NCBI GenBank assembly: GCA_963974345.1
Contig: CAXBBW010000002.1
Location: 1 to 64,000 of the forward strand
Length of the DNA: 64,000 nt
Origin: RHLJ01 sp963974345
GTDB lineage: Bacteria > Bacteroidota > Rhodothermia > Balneolales > Balneolaceae
Reading direction: 5' to 3'
This document shows, piece after piece, positions 43,795 to 51,530 of this stretch; within the stretch, counting starts at the first letter, position 1, and each line of letters opens with the position of its first letter. The position numbers and the translations under genes were made by a program. The notes under the pieces are model-generated. The model saw only the letters and a list, made by a program, of their open reading frames with translations. It ran no database searches and was not told the DNA's origin.

Positions 43795-44352
43795 TCATCT
43801 TTTCTCTCTTTGGTTTTTTTCTAAGTCGTCTCTCATTAAATCTCTAAACCGATACATAAGTTGTCTGTGATCTTTCTTATTCACAATATCTCTTCTTCTC
43901 GAGTGAATTAACTCGGTAGACTCAAAATTATATTTAATCCATCTTTTAGTTTCTAATTGATCGATAAGTTGGTTTAACTCAAAGTCAGAGCCAATTCCAT
44001 TTCTCTTAGAATATATCCCTCCATTTCTTGATCGTGTTTGTGAGTTATCTCTTTTTGAATAAGAAGTTCCTCTCCATGATAGCTCATTTATCTTTTTTTG
44101 TGTACTTAGAATTTGTATTTCCATAGTATGTATAATTGCCTGTTTTGCTTTTCTAGCCAGCCAGACATCTTCAACCATCATTGCATAAGAAAATTGGTCT
44201 AGTTGATTTTCAAAATTCTGAAACGCTCTTAACTCTGAGTTAATTCTAGTATCAACTTGTTTAGATTCAGAATATTGAGCTGAAACAAATTGAGCATTGG
44301 TAATATTAATCGTAAAAATGGTTAAAATAGTAGTAAATATTAGCCTTTTCAT
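43795..44352 (-). CDS. Hypothetical secreted basic protein
   Basis: 185 residues with a signal peptide (MKRLIFTTILTIFTINITNA). The mature part is rich in Arg, Lys, Gln and Asn, mostly predicted helical (LRAFQNFENQLDQFSYAMM, ARKAKQAIIHTMEIQILSTQKK), with an Arg/Ser-rich central segment (SYSKRDNSQTRSRNGG). A strong AGGAGG lies 5 bases before the ATG, which is unusual in this window. No family recognised. It is the last gene before a terminator, 82 bp downstream of the MacB-type permease gene. Confidence 0.7.
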   Translation of the reverse strand: MKRLIFTTILTIFTINITNAQFVSAQYSESKQVDTRINSELRAFQNFENQLDQFSYAMMVEDVWLARKAKQAIIHTMEIQILSTQKKINELSWRGTSYSKRDNSQTRSRNGGIYSKRNGIGSDFELNQLIDQLETKRWIKYNFESTELIHSRRRDIVNKKDHRQLMYRFRDLMRDDLEKNQREKR

Positions 44353-44434
44353 AGTTCCTCCTAATTATGTGAACTTGCCAACTAAATAACGAAAACTATG
44401 TATTAAGTTAACTCACATCTTAATGTGAGTTAAC

Positions 44435-45646
44435 TTATTCGTGCCTAATTGCATCTATTGGATTGAGCTGAGAAGCACGCCATGCAGGATATGTACCAAA
44501 GCATACTCCAATCAAAATCGCTATCCCAAAAATGATGAAAACGGATTGAACGTTTATTACAATTGAAAAGTCTAAACTTACAAAAGAGTTTACTATGGGA
44601 ATGAAGGCAAAAAGTCCTGCCATTCCGATTAGCCAACCTAAAGTACTACCCACTAAAGATATGGTTATTGATTCGGCCATAAATTGAAGAACGATATCTA
44701 TTTTTTTGGCTCCAGCAGCCTTTCTCACCCCAATCTCCTTAGTACGTTCAGTTACAGAAATCAATAAAACGTTCATAACTCCTATCCCACCAACAAGAAC
44801 GGAAATGCCCGTTATGGCTCCCATAATAAGTTTGAAAAGTAAAATACCTTCACTTAATTGTTCAATCCAAAAATCATCGGATCTCATTGTGAAAGCCTCA
44901 TTTCCTAGTTCAAACTGTTCATCTAACCATGTTGCTACTTCTTCCTTAATTATTGGTATATCTTCCACATTATTAACTACCATTGAAACAGTTGGATAAA
45001 ACTCATTCTCTTTATCTAAAACAGATATTGGAATTATTGCCCTTGGACCTTCCATATCTACATCAATAACACCAATTACTTCGAATTGACTTTCATTTAT
45101 CCATATAATCTCTCCTTCTAAAGCACCAACTGAATCTTTCCATAATTCGGCCATTTGCGTAGTTAGAACTACTACATTTGCAGCAGTTTCCACTTCATGT
45201 TTGGTGAAATATCTCCCTTTTATAAACTTAATATTCGGTAGAAGTTTGGGGCCATTTTCTAAACTTCCGTATAAATATATTCCAATTACTGAATCAACGT
45301 AAACTGCTTCTCCTGTGCTATTTTGAACATACTCAAGTATAGCACGATCCTTATAAACACCTTCTATTTCTCTAGCTTGAGTGTATGTTATTTTTGGACG
45401 CTCTTTGTAAGGAACACGAATTCCATTAACCTGAGTAAAAGCATTTGAATAGAATGAAAAACTCTGTACTGAAGTTGTTTTCGAAATCTGGTTTCGTCCA
45501 GCATGTTCCAGGCCATCTCCAAGTGCTAAAATTCCAACTAATGCTGCAACCCCAATAATTATTCCTAAAGTGGAAAGAAAAGTATGTAATGGATTTGCTC
45601 TAATATTTTGTAGAGCGATAAATATGGACTGGATGAAATAGTTCAT
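44435..45646 (-). CDS. MacB/FtsX-type ABC transporter permease
   Basis: 403 residues with the MacB layout: a first membrane helix near residue 20-40 (FLSTLGIIIGVAALVGILAL), a ~220-residue periplasmic domain (PRAIIPISVLDKENEFYPT) and three C-terminal helices. The FtsX signature GGIGVMNVLLISVTERTKEIGVRKAAGAK is complete, and the end LNPIDAIRHE is typical. Such permeases need an ATPase and often an adaptor for export of macrolides, peptides or lipoproteins; neither is next to it. It shares a direction with DUF2141 and CsaA genes upstream. Confidence 0.92.
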   Translation of the reverse strand: MNYFIQSIFIALQNIRANPLHTFLSTLGIIIGVAALVGILALGDGLEHAGRNQISKTTSVQSFSFYSNAFTQVNGIRVPYKERPKITYTQAREIEGVYKDRAILEYVQNSTGEAVYVDSVIGIYLYGSLENGPKLLPNIKFIKGRYFTKHEVETAANVVVLTTQMAELWKDSVGALEGEIIWINESQFEVIGVIDVDMEGPRAIIPISVLDKENEFYPTVSMVVNNVEDIPIIKEEVATWLDEQFELGNEAFTMRSDDFWIEQLSEGILLFKLIMGAITGISVLVGGIGVMNVLLISVTERTKEIGVRKAAGAKKIDIVLQFMAESITISLVGSTLGWLIGMAGLFAFIPIVNSFVSLDFSIVINVQSVFIIFGIAILIGVCFGTYPAWRASQLNPIDAIRHE

Positions 45647-45701
45647 AAATCTCTAATTAAATTTAAGAAGAGCTACGAACTAATTATAAGGAGGTTACGC
45701 G

Positions 45702-46151
45702 TTATTTAACCTCAATCTTAAGTGTTGAAGTTTTTTCTTGAATAATAAACTTTGCTTCTTGCCAAGACGCAGGACCAAACTTACCTCGAGCATTATTTGA
45801 AAATCCATAATCCTCTTTAGGGATACCTAGTAAATTCGTATCAAGTTTACCATTCTTATTTCTATCGTGATATACTGCTATGGCATATTCACCAAAAGGG
45901 AGATCAGGTACATTCCATTCTATCCTGTCTTCCTCAACAGGAATAACTACTGCATATACAGGTTTTTTGGTGTAACTATCTTCAGAATTGAAAACTGCAA
46001 TTCTTATCTCCCCTTTTGAATACTCAAATCCATTGACTTCTAAAGTGAAACTTGATGAGTTCTCAGTTATATAGTCTGGAAGTTCCTGAGCTTTCGAACC
46101 ACAATTAAAAAGTACATTGATAAATGAAAAAATTAAAAGATGTCTTAGCAT
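45702..46151 (-). CDS. DUF2141 family lipoprotein or secreted protein
   Basis: 149 residues. N-terminal signal with a possible lipobox FNC (VLFNCGSKAQ). The body matches the DUF2141 pattern: GEIRIAVFNSEDSYTKKPVYA, PFGEYAIAVYHDRNKNGKLD followed by LLGIPKEDYGFSNNARGKFGPASWQEAKF. Such proteins are small beta sandwiches of unknown role. It lies about 55 bp ahead of the permease gene. Confidence 0.85.
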   Translation of the reverse strand: MLRHLLIFSFINVLFNCGSKAQELPDYITENSSSFTLEVNGFEYSKGEIRIAVFNSEDSYTKKPVYAVVIPVEEDRIEWNVPDLPFGEYAIAVYHDRNKNGKLDTNLLGIPKEDYGFSNNARGKFGPASWQEAKFIIQEKTSTLKIEVK

Positions 46152-46255
46152 GTCTCTGATTGCATTTTAAAAACTAACAACTTTTACCACTATTAGAAAT
46201 ATATGTTTCTCTAAAAGAGCTTCTCTAACGTTTGTGTGTTAAAAATAATTCTATT

Positions 46256-46594
46256 CTATCCAAGTTTTGATCCATTTTTCATCTTTGAATCAGGAACTGC
46301 TAAAATAACATTACCTTCTTTATCATAAAATCCAGTAACTAAACACTCCGACATAAATGGACCTATCTGTTTACTTGGAAAATTTACAACTCCGATAATC
46401 TGCTTTCCTTCCAACTCTTCTTTTGAATAGTGTTTCGTAATTTGTGCTGAAGATTTCCTTATCCCTATTTCTCCCCCAAAATCGATCTTAAGTTTATATG
46501 CAGGTTTTCTAGCTTCCTTAAAATCATTCGCTTGTAAAATAGTTCCAACTCGTAATTCTACTTTTTCGAAATCTTGCCATTTAATTTCTTTCAT
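46256..46594 (-). CDS. csaA: CsaA-like tRNA-binding-domain protein
   Basis: 112 residues forming the OB-fold tRNA-binding domain found in CsaA and at the ends of MetRS and PheRS-beta. Typical are FEKVELRVGTILQA, ARKPAYKLKIDFG, KSSAQITKHYSKEELEGKQIIGVVNFPSKQIGPFMSE and VLAVPDSKMKNGSKLG. CsaA proteins show chaperone-like and tRNA-binding activity. It is separated from glnA by the glnA terminator, so it is transcribed independently. Confidence 0.92.
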   Translation of the reverse strand: MKEIKWQDFEKVELRVGTILQANDFKEARKPAYKLKIDFGGEIGIRKSSAQITKHYSKEELEGKQIIGVVNFPSKQIGPFMSECLVTGFYDKEGNVILAVPDSKMKNGSKLG

Positions 46595-46621
46595 AATCTA
46601 GTTATTTATTTATTAGACAAT

Positions 46622-46653
46622 AAAAAACCCCGCTTTCTTTTGAAAGCGAGGTT
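46622..46653 (-). terminator. Rho-independent terminator of glnA
   Basis: On the minus strand, AACCTCGCTTTC, loop AAAA, GAAAGCGGGGTT forms a stem with one mismatch and continues into a T-run. It lies ~30 bp after the glnA stop. Confidence 0.88.
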
Positions 46654-46681
46654 TCTATTACTTCGATGAATAGTGAAGTTC

Positions 46682-47695
46682 TTATCCTGTAACAGTTTTT
46701 ACTGTTTTAATAATTCTAGCAGCTACTTTGTAAGGATCAGCATTAGAAGCAGGTCGTCTATCTTCTAAATATCCACTCCAACCATGACTTACAGTATAAA
46801 CTGGAATGCGAATAGAAGCACCACGATCTGATACTCCATAAGAGAAATCCGTGATTGCAGCAGTTTCGTGTTTACCAGTCAATCTTTGGTCATTATAAGC
46901 ACCATAAACAGCGATATGCTCATCAACTACACCTCTAAAAGCTTCGCATACTTTTTCAATTTTCTCTTTAGAGCCAGCAGTTCTAATAAACTCATTTGAG
47001 AAATTTGCATGCATACCTGAACCATTCCAATCAGTATCACCAAGTGGCTTAGGATGATATTCAATATATACACCATATTTTTCTGATAGTCTTTCCATAA
47101 GGTAACGAGCTACCCAAATTTGATCTCCAGCTGATTGTGCACCTTTGGCAAAAATTTGCCATTCCCACTGACCTGCAGCAACTTCACCATTAGTTCCTTC
47201 TACATTTAAACCTGCTTCAAGGCATAGATCCAAATGCTCATCTTTAAACTCTCTTCCAAATACATTCTGTCCACCTACTCCACAATAGTATGGTCCTTGA
47301 GGGGCAGGATATCCACCAGCAGGAAAACCAATTGGTAGTTTCGTTTCTGGGTCCATTAAAAAGTATTCTTGCTCGAAACCAAACCAAAAGTCATCATCAA
47401 GATCATCAATTGTTGCTCTACCATTACTTTCATGAGGAGTACCATCAGCATTAAGTACTTCAGTCATCACCAAGTACCCGTTTGTAATTGCAGGATCTGG
47501 ATATATTGCTATAGGCTTCAATAAACAATCTGAACTCCCGCCTTCTGCTTGTTCTGTTGAACTTCCATCAAAAGACCATTCTGAACAGTCTTCTAGTTTC
47601 CCCGAAAAATCAGCTACAATTTTAGTTTTACTTCTTAGGCTTTGAGTAGGTTTGTATCCGTCAAGCCAAATGTATTCTAGTTTAGACAACGACAT
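46682..47695 (-). CDS. glnA: Glutamine synthetase, type II (eukaryote-like)
   Basis: Makes glutamine from glutamate, ammonia and ATP. At 337 residues it is much shorter than GSI (~470) or GSIII (~700), and the sequence is of the GSII group: LEYIWLDGYKPTQSLRSKTK, WSFDGSSTEQA, FGFEQEYFLMDP, NGEVAAGQWEWQI, DWNGSGMHANFS, RLTGKHETAAITDFSYGVSDRGASIRIPV and YLEDRRPASNADPY. GSII lacks the adenylylation site of GSI, so control must be by transcription or feedback. An AAAGCGCTTT palindrome 122 bp upstream is shared with amtB. Confidence 0.96.
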   Translation of the reverse strand: MSLSKLEYIWLDGYKPTQSLRSKTKIVADFSGKLEDCSEWSFDGSSTEQAEGGSSDCLLKPIAIYPDPAITNGYLVMTEVLNADGTPHESNGRATIDDLDDDFWFGFEQEYFLMDPETKLPIGFPAGGYPAPQGPYYCGVGGQNVFGREFKDEHLDLCLEAGLNVEGTNGEVAAGQWEWQIFAKGAQSAGDQIWVARYLMERLSEKYGVYIEYHPKPLGDTDWNGSGMHANFSNEFIRTAGSKEKIEKVCEAFRGVVDEHIAVYGAYNDQRLTGKHETAAITDFSYGVSDRGASIRIPVYTVSHGWSGYLEDRRPASNADPYKVAARIIKTVKTVTG

Positions 47696-47816
47696 GTTTT
47701 TGTACTTTGGTTTGTTAGGTTAATACGATAATTCGAGCGTTAATATAATGTACTTTTAATGAAACACTCAATTAAATAAGACTAAAATTTATCAACATTT
47801 AAAATATGTAGGTGAA

Positions 47817-47826
47817 AAAGCGCTTT
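47817..47826. promoter_or_regulatory. AAAGCGCTTT palindrome upstream of glnA
   Basis: A perfect 10-bp palindrome set within the longer near-palindrome GTGAAAAAGCGCTTTCAC (47813-47829 region). It is ~122-131 bp before the glnA start. The same core occurs twice upstream of amtB and nowhere else I could find in the window, so it is a candidate nitrogen-response operator. Confidence 0.5.
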
Positions 47827-47980
47827 CACTTTAAAAAATTTTTTCAAATCAGTTACTTTTTTGGTTCTACTTAATAAAATTAAGTTCTTTTTAAGCTCGT
47901 CTTTAGATTTTTAGAGGAACTCAAATGCCTTATCTTTGTTCTGTACTTATCCACATTTCAATAAGAAAAATTCATACGTT

Positions 47981-48868
47981 TTGAGTTCAAAAAAAATCCA
48001 ACTTTGGGTAGATGCTGCCCGACCTAAAACACTTGCTGCTGCTTTTACTCCCGTATTAATTGGAGCAGGAATTGCATGGAATGATCAAGTGCTCTCATTA
48101 AGTAGTTCAGGTGTAGCTTTTTTATGTGCTTTTTTGATTCAAATTGGAACTAATTTTGCTAACGATTATTTCGACTTTGTAAAAGGAGCAGATACTGATG
48201 AGCGAATTGGATTTACACGTGCAACTGCTTCTGGCTTGATCCCTCCTAAAACTATGCTAAATGCTACAATTCTATGCATGACTCTGGCTTTTCTTTTTGG
48301 ATTATACTTAGTTTGGATTGGAGGCTGGATTGTATTGCTTATCGGAATTTTCTCGCTACTGTTTGGGATACTTTATACTGGGGGTCCTTACCCGCTTGGG
48401 TATAATGGTTTGGGTGATATTTTTGTCTTCATCTTCTTTGGAATAGTTGCTGTAATGGGTACTTATTATGTAAATGCATTAGAATGGTCCAAAGATTCGT
48501 TTTGGGCCTCACTAGCTGTTGGGGCTTTATGCACCAATATTTTAGTTGTAAACAATCTTCGCGATGCTGAACAAGATGCAAAAGTAGGAAAACGAACCTT
48601 AGGCGTTTTATTTGGTGATACAGCTTTAAAACTAGAATTTAGCTTAATGCTTTTTCTTGCTTATGCTATACCTCCTCATTTCTATTTTCAATTACATTAT
48701 AGCACTTGGATATTACTCCCCTTTTTTGTGCTTCCAATTGGAATAATACATGCTTACAAAGTTTGGACAGAAATTGAAAAAGTTAACTTAAATGCTTTGC
48801 TTGAAAGAACTGCTCGCTTTATGGCTGTTTTCGGAGTACTCTTTGCCATTGGAATTATTCTAAGTTAA
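47981..48868 (+). CDS. menA: 1,4-dihydroxy-2-naphthoate polyprenyltransferase
   Basis: Attaches the polyprenyl chain to DHNA in menaquinone synthesis; integral membrane UbiA-family enzyme. I use the TTG at 47981 (MSSKKIQLWVDAARPKTL, 295 aa), since MenA proteins start just before W-x-x-AARPKTL; a TTG 45 bp upstream is also open. The two Asp-rich motifs are NFANDYFDFVKGADTDERIG and NNLRDAEQDAKVGKRTL, with about eight membrane helices. The stop overlaps the menC ATG by 1 bp. Confidence 0.95.
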   Translation: MSSKKIQLWVDAARPKTLAAAFTPVLIGAGIAWNDQVLSLSSSGVAFLCAFLIQIGTNFANDYFDFVKGADTDERIGFTRATASGLIPPKTMLNATILCMTLAFLFGLYLVWIGGWIVLLIGIFSLLFGILYTGGPYPLGYNGLGDIFVFIFFGIVAVMGTYYVNALEWSKDSFWASLAVGALCTNILVVNNLRDAEQDAKVGKRTLGVLFGDTALKLEFSLMLFLAYAIPPHFYFQLHYSTWILLPFFVLPIGIIHAYKVWTEIEKVNLNALLERTARFMAVFGVLFAIGIILS

Positions 48869-49938
48869 TGCTTCGCTATTTTAAATATCGAACTCCATTT
48901 AAACATGTTTTCAAAACAGCAATTAGAGATTTTATATACCGAGAAGGCATTTTTTTGGTTTATGAAGAAGGAGATTTTAGTGCTTTTGGTGAAGTAGCCC
49001 CTCTTCCAGGTTTTTCAAATGAGAATTTTGCACAAGTCGAACAAGTACTTATTCAAAACAAAGAGTTTTTAAGTAAAGCTTATAAAGAGAATGATGCAGA
49101 CCAAATCATTAAACTTTTAGATCAAATTCACAATTTCCCGTCTCTAAGTTTTGGGTTAGATTCACTCAATGTAGACCTTAAAGCTAAACGCGAAAATCAA
49201 TCTCTAAGTCTATTTCTCTTTGGTAAGGAAGCTTACTCCCCTTTTTGCAACACCACCATAGGTATGCAATCTAAAGAAAAAATAATTCCAACTATTAGAA
49301 CTAAGGTATCTGAAGGTTTTAATACCATTAAAATTAAAGTTGGAGTTGCTTTCGAATCTGAAAAAACCATCCTTCAAACAATTAGAGCTGAATTCCCCAA
49401 AATAAAAATACGCGTTGATGCAAATCAAGCTTGGGATGTAAATGAAGCTATAGAAAACCTAACTTCTATTGCAAATCTTGGTATCGAATATTGTGAACAA
49501 CCCGTTGCTGCAGAAGATATCAATGCTTTAAAAAAAGTAACTGAAAATACAGAAATAAAAATAGCCGCAGATGAATCACTTGGGAACAAGAATAGAACAA
49601 AACAGCTAATAGAGCAGAATTGTTGTGATTTGATTATTCTGAAACCCGCACTTATTGGGCTTTTTGATAACATAAACGTAACAAAACAACTTGCTGAAAC
49701 TCATAACATGGAAGTTGTGTTTACAACTTTGATGGACGGAATTATAGGAAGGAAAATAACGGCAGTGTTGGCATCTAATTTGGGTTCGAGCACATACGCT
49801 CATGGTTTGGCTACAGGTACTCTACTTAATGAAAAAAAAACTGAAACTGAATTAATTAAAAAGGGTAAATACATTTTTCAGAAGACGTCTGGTATTGGGA
49901 ATCCTATTAATTTAACTTTGTTGGAAGAAATCATTTAA
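48868..49938 (+). CDS. menC: o-Succinylbenzoate synthase
   Basis: Enolase-superfamily dehydratase turning SHCHC into o-succinylbenzoate for menaquinone. 356 residues. The expected catalytic set is visible: KxK at K155/K157, metal ligands D184 (RVDANQAWD), E210 (EYCEQP) and D235 (AADES), and K259 (LIILKPALIG) on the opposite side. Related N-succinylamino-acid racemases share the fold, but the menA and menE neighbours settle the role. It overlaps menA by 1 bp and leads menE by 1 bp. Confidence 0.95.
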   Translation: MLRYFKYRTPFKHVFKTAIRDFIYREGIFLVYEEGDFSAFGEVAPLPGFSNENFAQVEQVLIQNKEFLSKAYKENDADQIIKLLDQIHNFPSLSFGLDSLNVDLKAKRENQSLSLFLFGKEAYSPFCNTTIGMQSKEKIIPTIRTKVSEGFNTIKIKVGVAFESEKTILQTIRAEFPKIKIRVDANQAWDVNEAIENLTSIANLGIEYCEQPVAAEDINALKKVTENTEIKIAADESLGNKNRTKQLIEQNCCDLIILKPALIGLFDNINVTKQLAETHNMEVVFTTLMDGIIGRKITAVLASNLGSSTYAHGLATGTLLNEKKTETELIKKGKYIFQKTSGIGNPINLTLLEEII

Positions 49939-49939
49939 A

Positions 49940-51418
49940 GTGTTTAAATCAAGATTACATATTTTTGAGTTCAAGAAAACTGATCCTGAGTTGGTTTTCC
50001 TAACTTCCCAACATGGTATGTTTACTTACAGCGATCTTGATAGATTTACAGCTTTTTTTAAGGATATTATTGAACGAAAATCTGATTCTATAAAATGGCC
50101 TGTAGCCTTTCTTTCAGAATCATCGGACATGTTAATTTTTGCTATCGCTGCTTGTTGGAAACTAGGTATCCCATTTATTCCTTTAGATCCCAAACAACCA
50201 CAAAAGGAACTAGAAGCTCAAATTCTTGAGTTAAGTCCTAGTCTTATTTTTTGTGATTCTAAGAATAGAAATCGACTTAAAGGGGATGATGTCATACATA
50301 TGGATGAAAATTTCTTCCTTAACGCGTTTACATTCGATGTCAGAAATCTAAAACTCCCTGATGAATCAAAGTTTAAAGATTCAGATGTTTTCGGATATTT
50401 TTTTACGTCAGGAACTTCTTCTACACCAAAAATTGTACCGCTAAAACGTAAACAACTATTTGCCGCTGCAAAGTCTTCAGCTAAAAACTTCAAACCAGAT
50501 CCGAATCACTTTTGGTTACTTTGCTTACCCTTAAATCACATTGGTGGAATTTCAATTATTTTGCGCTCCCTAATCTACGGAACTGCAATTTATAGAATGG
50601 AAATATTCCATGAAGTAATGGTAAAAGAATTTCTTGGTGAGAATACCCGCTTTCAAGCTGCCTCTATGGTTCCTACTATGTTGCAAAGGTTACTTAAAGA
50701 TCCTTTGTTTAAAACTCATCGAGATTTTAAAGCGATTCTTTTGGGTGGTGGACCAACAACTCCTTCTCTCGTTCAAAAAGCTGTTGAACGTGGAATCCCA
50801 ATTGTTTCTTCATATGGAATGACTGAAACTTGTGCTCAAATTGCGGCTAATCCAACTTTAGCTCCATCTGGAACTTATATTCCACTTAAAAGCGTTGGAA
50901 AAACATTTCCTCCTAATGAACTTCAGATTAGAGACGATAAAGGAAAAGTGTTAGGTAGAAATCAATCTGGTTCAGTCTGGTTAAAAGGTCCTCAAGTTTT
51001 TGATGGCTACTTCAACAAAGATGACAACAAAGACCGCTTTGATCAAAAAGGTTGGTTTAATACTGGTGATTATGGGCATAAAAATGGATTCGATCAGGTA
51101 TTTATTGAGTCTAGAAGAACAGACTTAATTATTACAGGGGGAGAAAATGTAAATCCATTTGAAGTTGAACAAGCTATTCAGAAACTCCCCTCAATTAAAG
51201 AAGTAGTTGTAGTTGGATTACCAGATGAAGAATGGGGGCAGAAAATCACCGCTTTTGTTACTCTTTCAAATGGTAAAATACCAGAGCTTCAAGAAATTCG
51301 CGATCAACTAAAAGACGATTTGGTCGACTTTAAACTCCCAAAAGAACTACGAATTGTTAATGAGATTCCTAGAACTTCTACTGGTAAAGTAAAGCGCTCT
51401 GAAATTATTAAATCTTGA
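49940..51418 (+). CDS. menE: o-Succinylbenzoate-CoA ligase
   Basis: Adenylate-forming ligase activating o-succinylbenzoate with CoA before ring closure by MenB. 492 residues with a GTG start 1 bp after menC. Motifs: YFFTSGTSSTPKIVPLKRKQ (P-loop-like AMP motif), SSYGMTETCAQIA, WFNTGDYGHKNG, IITGGENVNPFEVE and the C-terminal lysine in RTSTGKVKRSE. menF, menD and menB are not in this window. Its stop faces a copy of the purB 3' end 12 bp away. Confidence 0.95.
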   Translation: MFKSRLHIFEFKKTDPELVFLTSQHGMFTYSDLDRFTAFFKDIIERKSDSIKWPVAFLSESSDMLIFAIAACWKLGIPFIPLDPKQPQKELEAQILELSPSLIFCDSKNRNRLKGDDVIHMDENFFLNAFTFDVRNLKLPDESKFKDSDVFGYFFTSGTSSTPKIVPLKRKQLFAAAKSSAKNFKPDPNHFWLLCLPLNHIGGISIILRSLIYGTAIYRMEIFHEVMVKEFLGENTRFQAASMVPTMLQRLLKDPLFKTHRDFKAILLGGGPTTPSLVQKAVERGIPIVSSYGMTETCAQIAANPTLAPSGTYIPLKSVGKTFPPNELQIRDDKGKVLGRNQSGSVWLKGPQVFDGYFNKDDNKDRFDQKGWFNTGDYGHKNGFDQVFIESRRTDLIITGGENVNPFEVEQAIQKLPSIKEVVVVGLPDEEWGQKITAFVTLSNGKIPELQEIRDQLKDDLVDFKLPKELRIVNEIPRTSTGKVKRSEIIKS

Positions 51419-51436
51419 TTAGGTAATTAATTAAGC

Positions 51437-51477
51437 TAGCCCCACCCGCTCAAAAATAACATCCACATTTCGGGTGT
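51437..51477. repeat. Distal copy of a 41-bp direct repeat from the purB 3' end
   Basis: Identical over all 41 bases to 53362-53402, where the sequence codes for the last residues of PurB (TRNVDVIFERVGL). Read in the purB frame this copy continues with Ala and then a TAA stop (51431-51433), so it looks like the original end of purB left behind by an insertion. Confidence 0.85.
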
Positions 51478-51530
51478 AGCATCTTAAAAATATATCTTTC
51501 AGCTTCATTAGACTGAGATAGGATATCCTG

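Noticed and set aside
47696..47980. A riboswitch upstream of glnA or menA
   Set aside because: Apart from the palindrome at 47817-47826 no conserved folded element (such as a glutamine motif) could be matched.
49210..49803. Minus-strand open frames inside menC
   Set aside because: They lie wholly within a well-supported gene and have no family resemblance.
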